Counted from the stretch's first letter, positions 1 through 7,784 are shown. The stretch is DNA of 13,795 nt from Acidimicrobiaceae bacterium UBA7830 (GCA_002501485.1 DLTS01000009.1:1-13795); one strand, 5' to 3'. Numbers and translations: made by a program. Notes: a model not told the origin generated them from the letters alone.

Positions 1-283
1 CGGCCAGCAACACGACATCGGCAGAACTGACTGCAGCTTCAACCTGTCGACTTACTTTCTCGTCGAGTTCATCTCCTCCGGGCATCCAGCCCCCGGTATC
101 GACAATGGTGAATGGCACTCCAAGCCACTCGGCTTCAAGTTCTTTTCTATCTCGGGTGATACCAGGACGATCTTCAGTAATTGCAACCTGCTCTCCTGCG
201 ATGCGATTGAAGAGCGTTGATTTCCCGACGTTTGGGCGGCCAACGACCACAACCGTTGGCAAGTCGGTGTTCTCCGTCATCAT
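1..283 (-). CDS. der: Ribosome biogenesis GTPase Der (EngA), N-terminal part, cut by left edge
   Basis: This is the start of Der, the double-GTPase that binds the 50S subunit and assists its late assembly. Only about 94 residues of a usual ~440-490 are present, because the gene runs off the left edge. Reading the minus strand from 283 gives the G1 P-loop GRPNVGKS at residues 15-22, the switch I segment ITRDR with the G2 Thr at 43, and the G3 motif DTGG at 62-65, in the family's usual order and spacing. Two ATGs stand side by side at 283 and 280. The first overlaps the TGA of the upstream DUF512 gene as ATGA, so translation is probably coupled. The family call is secure; which ATG is used is not. 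Confidence 0.95.
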   Translation of the reverse strand, partial: MMTENTDLPTVVVVGRPNVGKSTLFNRIAGEQVAITEDRPGITRDRKELEAEWLGVPFTIVDTGGWMPGGDELDEKVSRQVEAAVSSADVVLLA

Positions 284-1689
284 GTGAGACCCAATGCTTC
301 CCGAAGAGCGTGGCCATGAGTAGGAATGACGTCTACCGGCACTGGGAGATCATCTACCGAGAGGCCATCGAGAAATTGTCCTGCATCAGATAAACACACA
401 TCTGGTAAGACGTAGCGACGACTTGGATCGGCATCGGAAAGGGCTTTGCAAAGGTCGGTGCCGGTTAGGAGCCCGGTTACCCCTGTGTTCCCCCCAAAGT
501 AGGTGTTCTCGACGGCGAGTACGGTCACATCGAGCGGGCTATTCGACCTGTCAATCAATGGCCCAATCACTTTCGCGCCCATAGCTCCAGTCAATACGGT
601 GACGGCGTAAAATTTACGCTTAGGCGACGCTGTTATGGCTACAGGTGTGGAGCGCAACCCCGTGTACGCAGCTGGGTTCGTCAGTTGGCCAACGTCGACA
701 GATGCGAAGAATCCTCTTCGAGGACCAGTTTCCGATGCTGACTCGTTGAGGAATTCAGTGGCAAACGTTGCTGCCATTCCGATCCCGTCTTCGTGCATAT
801 CGCAGTGGCCGTAGTCATCTAGGGCGGGAAATGGTTCCTCGGCCATGAGGAAATATTCGTCGGCAGCGAAGACCATTTTGTGACCGACAAGTTGCTCGAA
901 GAGCGTTTGCCATTGGAGTACAACAGAGAGCACATTGCTTGCCTCCTCAGAGGTGTGGACCCGCATTGCTGCTTCGCTGTTGAACTTGGAGACCCCGAGT
1001 GGAACCACAGCAACCGATGCAAGATCAGAAAATGAATCTGCGACGCCAAGCATTGTGCGCTCAAGGATTTCACCGTCATTCACGCCTGGGCACACCACGA
1101 TCTGCCCACGAACTTCGATACCCGCGTCAAGAATGGCCCGCAACCATCGAAGGCTCATTCCTCCACGCGGGTTCTTCAACATCCTTGAACGATCAAACGG
1201 ATCGATGGCATGGATACTCACATGAAGCGGTGAGAGTCGCTCGTCGATGACGCGTTCAAGATCGCTTTCGGTGAATCGGGTGAGGGTGGTGAAATTTCCG
1301 AATAGGAAACTCAGTCGATAATCATCATCCTTTAGATACAGGCTTCTCCGCATACCCTTTGGAAGTTGATGAATAAAGCAGAATTCGCAGTGGTTATCGC
1401 ATGTTCGCACTCGATCAAAGACGGCACTTTCGATCTCGATGCCGAGAGAAGCCCCTTCAGGTTTGTCGATATCAAGTTCTTGCTCGAGACCGCCGCGCGT
1501 GATCGAAATACTCGGATTACTAACATCAATTGCCCACTGCCATTCGATGATGTCTCTGGGCATCACTCCGTCGACTGCGGTGATCTCGTCGCCGACGCGC
1601 GCTCCAGCATGCGCGGCAGGCGAATCGTCGAGGACTCCCGTAATAAGAAGACCCTCGGTTCGCGATCGGCTATGAGACTGCGATGACAT
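280..1689 (-). CDS. DUF512 family protein with PDZ-like N-terminus and radical-SAM-like Cys motif
   Basis: A 469-aa protein of the DUF512 family, whose biochemical role is not established. Residues ~12-75 resemble a PDZ domain (a GVLDDSPAAHAGARVGDEI-type segment). A cysteine motif CDNHCEFC follows at C97, C101 and C104; the CX3CX2C spacing is that of radical SAM enzymes that bind a [4Fe-4S] cluster. The family signature FIHQLPKGMRRSLYLKDDDY comes directly after it. The C-terminal half carries the DUF512 region with glycine-rich segments such as NTYFGGNTGVTGLLTG. The stop overlaps der by 4 nt, and pairing of DUF512 with der, with ispH nearby, is a layout known from Clostridia. No good Shine-Dalgarno precedes the ATG; a TAGCCT box lies 11 nt upstream. 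A link to translation or ribosomes is suggested by neighbourhood only. Confidence 0.9.
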   Translation of the reverse strand: MSSQSHSRSRTEGLLITGVLDDSPAAHAGARVGDEITAVDGVMPRDIIEWQWAIDVSNPSISITRGGLEQELDIDKPEGASLGIEIESAVFDRVRTCDNHCEFCFIHQLPKGMRRSLYLKDDDYRLSFLFGNFTTLTRFTESDLERVIDERLSPLHVSIHAIDPFDRSRMLKNPRGGMSLRWLRAILDAGIEVRGQIVVCPGVNDGEILERTMLGVADSFSDLASVAVVPLGVSKFNSEAAMRVHTSEEASNVLSVVLQWQTLFEQLVGHKMVFAADEYFLMAEEPFPALDDYGHCDMHEDGIGMAATFATEFLNESASETGPRRGFFASVDVGQLTNPAAYTGLRSTPVAITASPKRKFYAVTVLTGAMGAKVIGPLIDRSNSPLDVTVLAVENTYFGGNTGVTGLLTGTDLCKALSDADPSRRYVLPDVCLSDAGQFLDGLSVDDLPVPVDVIPTHGHALREALGLT

Positions 1690-1700
1690 ACGAGATGAAG

Positions 1701-1730
1701 AGGCTACCTCTGCTGCACCCCGGCTAGCCT
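1701..1730. promoter_or_regulatory. Putative divergent promoter between DUF512/der and ispH
   Basis: The 50-nt gap between the divergent starts holds an inverted pair. TAGCCT on the plus strand (1725-1730) lies 9 nt before the ispH ATG, and TAGCCT on the minus strand (1706-1701) lies 11 nt before the DUF512 ATG, with 18 nt between them. Both fit the actinobacterial -10 consensus TAnnnT. No convincing -35 box is visible on either strand. Neither gene has a clear ribosome binding site, so nearly leaderless transcripts are plausible. This is an inference from motif and position only. Confidence 0.4.
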
Positions 1731-1739
1731 GACAACACC

Positions 1740-2783
1740 ATGGCAGTTGACCGCGTTTTGCTTGCCGAGCCCCGTGGCTTTTGTGCTGGAGTCGAAATGG
1801 CGATCAAGGCACTTGCGTGGATGGTGCGGGCGTTTGACCCACCGGTCTACTGCTACCACGAGATCGTCCACAATCAGATTGTGGTCGACGCATTTCGCTC
1901 ACAAGGCGTCCATTTTGTGGACGATATCGACGAGGTTCCAGCGGGACGTCCCATCATGCTGTCAGCTCATGGCTCAGCCCCGGAAGTTGTCACCAGTGCT
2001 CGCCGACGAGGGTCGTTTGTCGTCGACTCTGTATGTCCGCTCGTCACCAAGGTGCACCATGAAGTGAAGGTTCGTGCCGCCAAGGGTTATCGCATAGTTT
2101 ATGTCGGACATGAGGGCCACGAGGAAGCCGTTGGCACAATGGCGGTTGCTCCTGACGCCATCGACCGGGTTGAAAGCGTTGCTGAAGTTAATTCACTGCC
2201 GCATCACGATGGCGCCATTGCACTTCTGGCACAAACCACCCTGTCTCACCGTGACTGGGAGGGAGTCGCCGTTCGGGTCAAGGAGCGTTTTCCTGATGTG
2301 TGGACGCCCGGACGAAGCGACCTTTGCTTCGCAACCACTAACCGACAAAGCTCGCTTCTTGCGATGGCAGAGCGCTGCGACGCGATTGTTGTCATTGGCT
2401 CTGCTAACTCGTCGAACACCACTGCCCTTGCGCGTCTTGCAATAGACGCAGGTTGTCAGCATGTTGTCCGAGTGAACACCGCCGAGGAGCTCTCCGAAGA
2501 CCTACAAGGTGTTGTTGGCGTCACTGCAGGGGCTTCAGCCCCGGAACAGCTCGTGCGAGAGGTACTCGAGCGCCTAGCCCCGTCCAATGGGATCGAACTT
2601 GTCCGCGTGACCGAAGAAGATGAATATTTTCCTCCCCCACGCAACATTCGAGATCTGCAGGCCGCAATTGAATCTGCATCGACTGTCCTTCTCGGAGGCG
2701 GTGTGCTCGCAAGTCCAAAGATGGATGATCGCTCACTCTCTGCAAGTGCCGTACTTGCATCTCTCGATGAGGCAACGCAGTGA
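1740..2783 (+). CDS. ispH: 4-hydroxy-3-methylbut-2-enyl diphosphate reductase IspH (LytB)
   Basis: IspH is the last enzyme of the MEP pathway. It reductively dehydroxylates HMBPP to IPP and DMAPP using a [4Fe-4S] cluster. The three cluster cysteines are present: C15 in PRGFCAGVEMA, C99 in VDSVCPLVTKVH and C196 in DLCFATTNRQ. Substrate-binding residues also fit: H44 in EIVHNQIVV, H77 in LSAHGSAPE, H127 and E129 in GHEGHEEAVGT (E129 matches the proton-relay Glu of E. coli IspH), T166/T167 in AQTTLS, and the SxN segment SANSSNT at 221-227. The C-terminal TAGASAPEQLV is typical. The 347-aa length is slightly above the usual ~310-320 because of a longer tail. It heads a plus-strand unit in which its TGA overlaps the next start by 4 nt. 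The ATG is supported by the RVLLAEPRGFCAG start common to the family. Confidence 0.97.
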   Translation: MAVDRVLLAEPRGFCAGVEMAIKALAWMVRAFDPPVYCYHEIVHNQIVVDAFRSQGVHFVDDIDEVPAGRPIMLSAHGSAPEVVTSARRRGSFVVDSVCPLVTKVHHEVKVRAAKGYRIVYVGHEGHEEAVGTMAVAPDAIDRVESVAEVNSLPHHDGAIALLAQTTLSHRDWEGVAVRVKERFPDVWTPGRSDLCFATTNRQSSLLAMAERCDAIVVIGSANSSNTTALARLAIDAGCQHVVRVNTAEELSEDLQGVVGVTAGASAPEQLVREVLERLAPSNGIELVRVTEEDEYFPPPRNIRDLQAAIESASTVLLGGGVLASPKMDDRSLSASAVLASLDEATQ

Positions 2784-3196
2784 ATTCGTTAACCCCATTA
2801 TTCGACACAATTCGACTTTCACTTCACATCGCAGCAGTCGCCATCTGGGTTGGAGGCCAACTCGTAGTGGCCGCAATTGTGCCAACGCTGCGGTCCGATC
2901 ATCGCGATGCCCTGCCCCTCGTTGCGCAAGGATTTGCTCGGGTGGCGTGGCCTGCGTTCTTCATTGCACTCGCAACCGGAATGTGGTCTCTCCTAGCGGT
3001 TGACGTCGGTTCAACCACAAGTGGCTATCAAGTAGCAACGATGCTGAAGGTTCTTTCGGTGTTGCTCAGCGGCGCTGCAGCAGCGATTCACTCAACGAGT
3101 TCATCAAGGGCGGCCAAAGCGATTGGTGGGGCACTCGGTCTCGTGTTCGCGCTCACCGCTCTCGTGCTTGGAGTCCTCATTCGGTCAGGTGCATAA
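2780..3196 (+). CDS. Small four-helix membrane protein, CopD-like
   Basis: A 138-aa integral membrane protein with about four hydrophobic helices, near residues 11-33, 54-73, 85-104 and 113-134. The first helix carries LHIAAVAIWVGGQL, resembling the LHxxAxxxWxGG signature of CopD-like and related small membrane proteins; H16 and H104 could bind heme or metal, but this is not proven. It starts with GTG at 2780, overlapping the ispH stop as GTGA, so it is probably translated by coupling. The next gene begins at the base after its stop. The function is unknown. The CopD-like label rests on one motif and the helix pattern, and a link to isoprenoid synthesis would be speculation. Confidence 0.7.
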   Translation: MNSLTPLFDTIRLSLHIAAVAIWVGGQLVVAAIVPTLRSDHRDALPLVAQGFARVAWPAFFIALATGMWSLLAVDVGSTTSGYQVATMLKVLSVLLSGAAAAIHSTSSSRAAKAIGGALGLVFALTALVLGVLIRSGA

Positions 3197-3679
3197 ATGA
3201 CGGGACTCTGGCGGTGGGCAGTACTGATCGTGGCAATCGTCTCGGTTGGACTCGCACTGTTGCGAGAGCAGAATCGATCGTCCGACCTTGACGCCACCGC
3301 AATAACAGCCAGTACCAATCTGACAATCACCACAGACCCCCGCGGCAATCCAACACCAGCTCCGGAATGGTGTCTCGAGCTTCAAGACATCGATGACTCA
3401 ACCTCTCTCACAGATGTTGCATTGAAATACCTTTCGGCTGGGCTCATCGCAGGCGGCGCAATCGAACGTGATCTCACGGCTGCTGCACTTGCAATGACCG
3501 GTAATCGAGTCGAAAGCACAGGCTCAGCAGCGGTATCGACAACAATCTCCGACGAAAATTTCGACGCTGAGGGGCGATATGTAGATGAAGATCCGCTGCT
3601 TCGCGCTGGTCAACTCATCGAAGAAAACTGCAAACGGATCTCATTGCAAGCAGCTCCCCCAGCTACGAATCCGAAATAA
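3197..3679 (+). CDS. Hypothetical membrane-anchored protein
   Basis: I do not recognise a family for this 160-aa protein. Residues 5-22 form one hydrophobic segment preceded by few charges (WRWAVLIVAIVSVGLALL), which reads as an uncleaved signal anchor; the rest would lie outside the membrane. There is no lipobox cysteine. A Thr/Ser/Pro-rich linker occupies ~33-56, followed by a mostly helical, acidic region. Only two cysteines occur outside the anchor, C59 and C145, and they could form one disulfide. The ATG follows directly after the TAA of the CopD-like gene, with AGGT at 3187-3190 about 6 nt upstream as a possible ribosome binding site. Tight packing implies co-transcription with ispH and the CopD-like gene. 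Base use resembles that of the neighbours. Confidence 0.7.
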   Translation: MTGLWRWAVLIVAIVSVGLALLREQNRSSDLDATAITASTNLTITTDPRGNPTPAPEWCLELQDIDDSTSLTDVALKYLSAGLIAGGAIERDLTAAALAMTGNRVESTGSAAVSTTISDENFDAEGRYVDEDPLLRAGQLIEENCKRISLQAAPPATNPK

Positions 3680-3734
3680 CCATCGGCACCGTCGCCCCTG
3701 TTTCGTGCGTTTCGGCGAATCGGCGATGACGGAC

Positions 3735-3740
3735 TAGTTT
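3735..3740 (+). promoter_or_regulatory. Putative -10 box of leaderless acyl-CoA synthetase transcript
   Basis: TAGTTT ends 6 nt before the ATG at 3747, which would place the transcription start at or next to the A of the start codon. The only G-rich run upstream (3743-3746) touches the ATG and is too close to act as a Shine-Dalgarno. The rest of the 67-nt gap (3680-3746) shows no clear -35 box and no convincing terminator. Confidence 0.4.
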
Positions 3741-3746
3741 TCGGGG

Positions 3747-5297
3747 ATGTTCCCCGGTTCACATCTCGCAACCCAACCCAATAAACCCGCCCTCATCATG
3801 GCCGGCAGCGGTGAAGCCCAGACGTTTGCTGAATTAGATGCAGCGGCTAATCGCCTTAGCCACGTCCTTCGTAGCGCTGGCATTGAGGCAGGCGATCATG
3901 TTGCGATCTGCATGGAGAATAACCCCCATTTTCTTGAGGTGCTCTGGGGGTGCCATTACGCCGGAGTCGTCTACACAGCGGCCTCATCTCGCCTCACCTC
4001 AGATGAACTCGCCTACATCATGAATGACTGCGGAGCGAAGGCCTTCATTACGTCGATGTACAAAGCAGAGCAAGCCGCTGAGGTCTTTGACGAAACGCCG
4101 AATGTGAATTTGCGTTTGATGATCGGTGGGACGATCGACGGCCACGGCTCGTACGAAGACGCCGTTGCAGGAGCAAGCGACCAGCCGCTTGTAAATCGTA
4201 TTGCCGGGCGTGACATGTTGTATTCGTCGGGAACTACCGGTCGACCCAAAGGCGTGTTCCCCTCACTGCCCGATGTCGCTCTTGAAGAATGGGCGAGCAG
4301 CATCGAGGCATTGCAACAGTTGTTGTTCGGAATGGATGCAACAAAGGTGTACCTTTCGCCGGCGCCCATGTACCACGCCGCCCCACTTCGGTTCTGCCTC
4401 GCCACGCAAGCCATTGGGGCGACAGTTGTATTGATGGAACACTTCGACGCAGAGGACTACCTCAAATATGTTGACCAGTACAAGGTCACCCATTCGCAAC
4501 TCGTGCCGACGATGTTCGTTCGCATGTTGAAACTCGACCCCGAAGTGCGGGCAAAATACGACGTGTCAACGATTGAGGCTGCGGTTCACGCAGCTGCACC
4601 CTGTCCGGTCTCGGTCAAGCATCAAATGATTGAGTGGTGGGGGCCTGTCATTCACGAGTACTACGCCGGCACCGAGGGCAATGGGTTTGTGTATTGCAAC
4701 AGTGAGGGCTGGCTCGCCCACCCAGGCACTGTTGGTTCTCCTCTCAATTGCGTCGTTCACGTTGTTGGAGAGGACGGTGAAGAAGTACCTACCGGGGAAT
4801 CTGGAACAATTTATTTCGAGGCCGGAGGAACGTTTGAGTATCACAACGACCCCGAAAAGACTGCGGGCTCACGGCATCCAAAAGGTTGGAGCACACTTGG
4901 TGACGTCGGCTACGTCGATGATGATGGTTTTGTGTTCCTTACCGATCGCAAGGCTTACATGATCATCACAGGTGGTGTGAACGTTTACCCCCAGGAGTCA
5001 GAAAACCTTCTTGTCACCCACCCATCGGTCATTGATGTTGCCGTGTTTGGCATTCCAAATGATGACTTTGGGGAAGAAGTGAAGGCCGTGGTTCAGCCAG
5101 TTGAAATGCCAGCTGACGAAACAGCAGCAGGCCACCTCGAACGTGAGCTCATTCGGTTCTGTCGTGAACAGCTCGCTGACGTCAAGTGTCCACGATCAGT
5201 CGATTTCAGGGCAGAACTCCCCCGACACCCAACAGGCAAGCTATATAAGCGCCTACTTAAAGACGAATACTGGGCTGCTGCAGGGCGAAGCATTTGA
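3747..5297 (+). CDS. Acyl-CoA synthetase (AMP-forming), FadD4-like
   Basis: A 516-aa ANL-superfamily ligase that activates a carboxylic acid through an acyl-adenylate to its CoA thioester. The motifs are complete: P-loop LYSSGTTGRPKGV at 158-170, EYYAGTEGNG at 304-313, the hinge region STLGDVGYVDDDGF at 382-395, DRKAYMIITGGVNVYPQE at 400-417, and the A10 segment PTGKLYKR with the catalytic lysine K498. The N-terminus (HLATQPNKPALIMAGSGEAQ) resembles mycobacterial FadD4-type synthetases, which supports the ATG at 3747. The substrate cannot be told from the sequence; a fatty, branched or steroid-derived acid is possible. The stop shares one base with the start of the phosphodiesterase gene, implying a two-gene unit. 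TAGTTT 6 nt upstream suggests a leaderless message. Confidence 0.92.
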   Translation: MFPGSHLATQPNKPALIMAGSGEAQTFAELDAAANRLSHVLRSAGIEAGDHVAICMENNPHFLEVLWGCHYAGVVYTAASSRLTSDELAYIMNDCGAKAFITSMYKAEQAAEVFDETPNVNLRLMIGGTIDGHGSYEDAVAGASDQPLVNRIAGRDMLYSSGTTGRPKGVFPSLPDVALEEWASSIEALQQLLFGMDATKVYLSPAPMYHAAPLRFCLATQAIGATVVLMEHFDAEDYLKYVDQYKVTHSQLVPTMFVRMLKLDPEVRAKYDVSTIEAAVHAAAPCPVSVKHQMIEWWGPVIHEYYAGTEGNGFVYCNSEGWLAHPGTVGSPLNCVVHVVGEDGEEVPTGESGTIYFEAGGTFEYHNDPEKTAGSRHPKGWSTLGDVGYVDDDGFVFLTDRKAYMIITGGVNVYPQESENLLVTHPSVIDVAVFGIPNDDFGEEVKAVVQPVEMPADETAAGHLERELIRFCREQLADVKCPRSVDFRAELPRHPTGKLYKRLLKDEYWAAAGRSI

Positions 5298-6055
5298 TGG
5301 CGACAGATAGGCCAGCGGCTCCACACCCGTTTCTTGATTGGGAGGGTGTGCTTGCATTCGCCCATCGGGGCGGCATGAGCGAAGCGCCCGAAAATACGCT
5401 CGCAGCATTTCAACATGCCGTTGATCTCGGTTACACCTTTCTCGAGACCGATGTTCACCTCACCAGCGACGGCGTGCTCGTTGCATTTCACGATGCTGAC
5501 CTTGCGCGAACGTGCGGAATTAAAGGCAAAATCAACGACCTGAGCTGGGATGAGGTGAGCGAGGCTCAAGTCGATGGCACACACCCAATTCCACAGTTCA
5601 CCGATCTGCTCGATGCATTTCCTGATGCTCGAATCAATGTTGACTGCAAATCAGATGAAGCGCTGCAACCATTGATCACTCTGCTCAGCGAGCGTGATTG
5701 TCTCGATCGGATCTGTGTGGGAAGCTTCAGCGATCGTCGCCTGCGAGCAGTTCGCAAAGCTTTCGGCGGTCGGGTGTGTACAAGCCTGGGGCCGGTTGAG
5801 ACAACCAGACTCACCGCGGGGGCTCCTATCCCTAAAGGGGTTTTCGCTGCGCAAGTTCCACCGACCGCTGGAAAGCTTCCATTAGTGACGGAGCGATTTG
5901 TTTCGAGAGCTCACCGACGTGGTCTTCAGGTTCATGTCTGGACAATCGATGATGCCGAGGAAATGACTCGCCTTCTCGATCTCGGTGTCGACGGCCTGAT
6001 GACCGATCAACCTGAGACACTGAAGTCGGTACTCGAAGCCCGTGGTCAATGGTGA
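5297..6055 (+). CDS. Glycerophosphodiester phosphodiesterase family protein
   Basis: A 252-aa protein of the GDPD (UgpQ/GlpQ-like) family, TIM-barrel enzymes that hydrolyse glycerophosphodiesters to glycerol-3-phosphate and an alcohol. The defining residues are visible: HRG at 23-25 (general acid/base His), PENT at 31-34, E50 and D52 of LETDVHLTSDG (metal ligands), and H65 of AFHD. The C-terminal VHVWTIDDAEEMTRLLDLGVDG and the following MTDQPE are typical. There is no signal peptide, so a cytoplasmic location is likely. A TTG at 5294 lies directly before the ATG; I prefer the ATG at 5297, which overlaps the synthetase TGA by one base. Pairing with an acyl-CoA synthetase suggests lipid turnover, but the exact substrate is unknown. 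Confidence 0.92.
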   Translation: MATDRPAAPHPFLDWEGVLAFAHRGGMSEAPENTLAAFQHAVDLGYTFLETDVHLTSDGVLVAFHDADLARTCGIKGKINDLSWDEVSEAQVDGTHPIPQFTDLLDAFPDARINVDCKSDEALQPLITLLSERDCLDRICVGSFSDRRLRAVRKAFGGRVCTSLGPVETTRLTAGAPIPKGVFAAQVPPTAGKLPLVTERFVSRAHRRGLQVHVWTIDDAEEMTRLLDLGVDGLMTDQPETLKSVLEARGQW

Positions 6056-6066
6056 CGCCACGTCAC
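6052..6066. terminator. Short hairpin between convergent genes, possible bidirectional terminator
   Basis: GTGACG (6052-6057) and CGTCAC (6061-6066) form a perfect 6-bp stem with a 3-nt loop. The stem includes the stop codon of the phosphodiesterase gene and lies 9 nt before the end of the oppositely directed LLM gene. A run of four T follows at 6072-6075 on the plus strand. The U-tract is short and not adjacent, so terminator activity is uncertain. Confidence 0.35.
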
Positions 6067-6074
6067 AACACTTT

Positions 6075-7043
6075 TCAGCACTGGTCAAATATCCTTCCAA
6101 CCCGTTCGACGTAGTTGCGTGGATTGTCCATTTCAAACACAGGAAGCATGAATTCGGTCAACGTGTGAGTCTCAATAAGTTCACTCAGTTGGGCCCTGCA
6201 TTCGGCTTCAGAGCCATGAATAACGAACGGCAACACCCACTCATCAGAAACATATTGCGCCGCTTCGTGAAGACCACCTGCCATGGCACTCCGCACTCGA
6301 TCAACATGTTCATCGGTCATGCCGATCTGCTCGCGGACGTCAGCGGGCGAGTCACAAAGCCGGTACGTCATATGTGGGCGAACGGCCTCGAGATCATCAT
6401 CGGTCATCACAATCGATGTTGAGTAAGACAGATCGACCGAGTTTCCGGACATGGCTGCCCCATTGCGAACGATGTCAACCGACGCGGAAAGGGTTGTCTC
6501 ATGGAGAAAATCAAGAATGACGCCATCGGCTAACTCTCCCCCGAGTGACAGCACTCGAGGCCCACGCCCAGCGAGCCAGATCGGAATGTCTTGGTATGGG
6601 CGGGCCAAGCTCGCATGGTGAAGGTGCACTGTGTCGCCCTCGAAGTCGATCTGCTCGCCAGCCCACAATCCCCTGCAAATTCTGATGAGTTCTCGCAGCG
6701 AGACCACCGGGCGTGAGCGCGACAGGCCGAGTGCGTCAAGGGTGAGGGAGCCGCCGGCTCCAAAGCCGGCCACAGCTCGCCCGCCGCTCAGTTCGGCGAG
6801 GCTCGCATGAGCAGCTGCGGTCTGTCCCGGGTGCCGGGTGAACGGGTTCGTGATTCCAGGGCCTACGAGCATTGACGAGGTCGCTAAGGCGACTGCGGTT
6901 GAGACCACGTAGACATCGTGAGTGGCGAGGCCCTCGTCGTACAACCGGCATGTGCTGTAGCCAGAATTCTCGGCAACTTGAGCAAGGTCAATCACCTCTT
7001 CAATGGGGCCATCTGGAATGATGTTGAGCGCTAAGGAGACCAC
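6075..7043 (-). CDS. LLM-class flavin/F420-dependent oxidoreductase (Mer-like)
   Basis: A 322-aa luciferase-like monooxygenase fold protein, close in pattern to the F420-dependent Mer-type enzymes (methylene-tetrahydromethanopterin reductase relatives). Supporting segments are LVGPGITNPFTRHPGQTAAAHASL (59-82), SGGRAVAGFGAGG (86-98), the typical PIWLAGRGPRVLSLGGELADG (154-174), and a C-terminal FVIHGSEAECRAQL. The start is GTG at 7043, 9 nt after the yqeC stop, with only a weak ribosome binding site. It is the last gene of the molybdenum-hydroxylase operon before the convergent boundary. F420 rather than FMN is inferred from resemblance to the actinobacterial F420 subgroup. The substrate is unknown; it may act on a product of the molybdenum enzyme or be an unrelated passenger. 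Confidence 0.85.
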   Translation of the reverse strand: MVSLALNIIPDGPIEEVIDLAQVAENSGYSTCRLYDEGLATHDVYVVSTAVALATSSMLVGPGITNPFTRHPGQTAAAHASLAELSGGRAVAGFGAGGSLTLDALGLSRSRPVVSLRELIRICRGLWAGEQIDFEGDTVHLHHASLARPYQDIPIWLAGRGPRVLSLGGELADGVILDFLHETTLSASVDIVRNGAAMSGNSVDLSYSTSIVMTDDDLEAVRPHMTYRLCDSPADVREQIGMTDEHVDRVRSAMAGGLHEAAQYVSDEWVLPFVIHGSEAECRAQLSELIETHTLTEFMLPVFEMDNPRNYVERVGRIFDQC

Positions 7044-7052
7044 GCCGAAACG

Positions 7053-7784
7053 CTACTCAACATGTTCGAATTCAATCGATACGACCTCGTTGTTCGGCGT
7101 GAGAGCGTCAACGAGTTCTTCAACCAGTTCAGAGGTGATCGGGTCATTATCCTCTGACGGAACTTTGGTGATGACGACGACCTTTCGCGCCTGTGTCGAA
7201 CACCCTTTGAATGAGCCAAACGGCGAGGTAAGAACCGTGGCCGCCCGAGCCGGAGTGAGCCGTTCGTAGGGGTTGCAACCGGCTGCGGCCGCAACCCTCA
7301 GCGGTCGGTGGCATTGATCGGCAATGACACGTCCGAGCGCGTCGGCTCCGATGACCGCAAGAACAGTGGTCGTCTGATCGGGAAGCACAGGCTCGAAATT
7401 CGCGGGGGCCTTGAAGGGGCGACGACGTGCGCCATCTGCTTCAACCAGCACAACATCGCAAAGAGAGTGGTCGCTAAACCAGTCGTCGCAAAGAGGTGGA
7501 CGCACACCAATAGATTTACCGTCTTTGACTCCTGAGCGCACGAACACCGGTGAAGTTCCGTCCCACAACTCAAGGGGCCTTGTAAATGGATCTTCAATCA
7601 CCTCAAGTCCTCCCGTTTGGCGCTCCCCCATCTTCGTGGTTGTCGTCACGATCGTGCGCCTCTTCAGGGATCGCGCGAGTTGAAATAGCAGAGTCGTTTT
7701 GCCGCCACCACCGACGAGTGCGAGAAGTTCTCGCTGGCTGAGATTGAGCGCCGTAGCCAGTCTCCTACTCGGGATCGGAATCAT
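7053..7784 (-). CDS. yqeC: Selenium-dependent molybdenum hydroxylase accessory protein YqeC
   Basis: A 243-aa P-loop protein of the YqeC family, which in genome comparisons tracks with selenium-dependent molybdenum hydroxylases; its chemistry is not settled. Visible motifs are the Walker A GGGGKTTL (25-32), the TTTTKMG segment (47-53), the hallmark VLVEADGARRRPFKAP (112-127, Walker-B-like with E115), the VIGADALG segment (144-151) and a CHR at 158-160. ITKVPSEDN (205-213) is probably the base-recognition loop. The ATG overlaps the yqeB stop as ATGA (7781-7784). No Shine-Dalgarno is visible, so expression probably relies on coupling. The length is normal for the family (~230-260 aa). Together with YqeB it is the main evidence that the operon serves an SDMH enzyme rather than an ordinary xanthine dehydrogenase. 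Confidence 0.92.
   Translation of the reverse strand: MIPIPSRRLATALNLSQRELLALVGGGGKTTLLFQLARSLKRRTIVTTTTKMGERQTGGLEVIEDPFTRPLELWDGTSPVFVRSGVKDGKSIGVRPPLCDDWFSDHSLCDVVLVEADGARRRPFKAPANFEPVLPDQTTTVLAVIGADALGRVIADQCHRPLRVAAAAGCNPYERLTPARAATVLTSPFGSFKGCSTQARKVVVITKVPSEDNDPITSELVEELVDALTPNNEVVSIEFEHVE

Noticed and set aside
3680..3746. Terminator hairpin before the acyl-CoA synthetase gene
   Set aside because: Only an imperfect 5-bp pairing (CCGTC with GACGG) with a long loop and no T-run was found.
5294..5296. TTG at 5294 as the phosphodiesterase start
   Set aside because: An ATG follows directly and gives the usual stop/start overlap; the difference is one residue.
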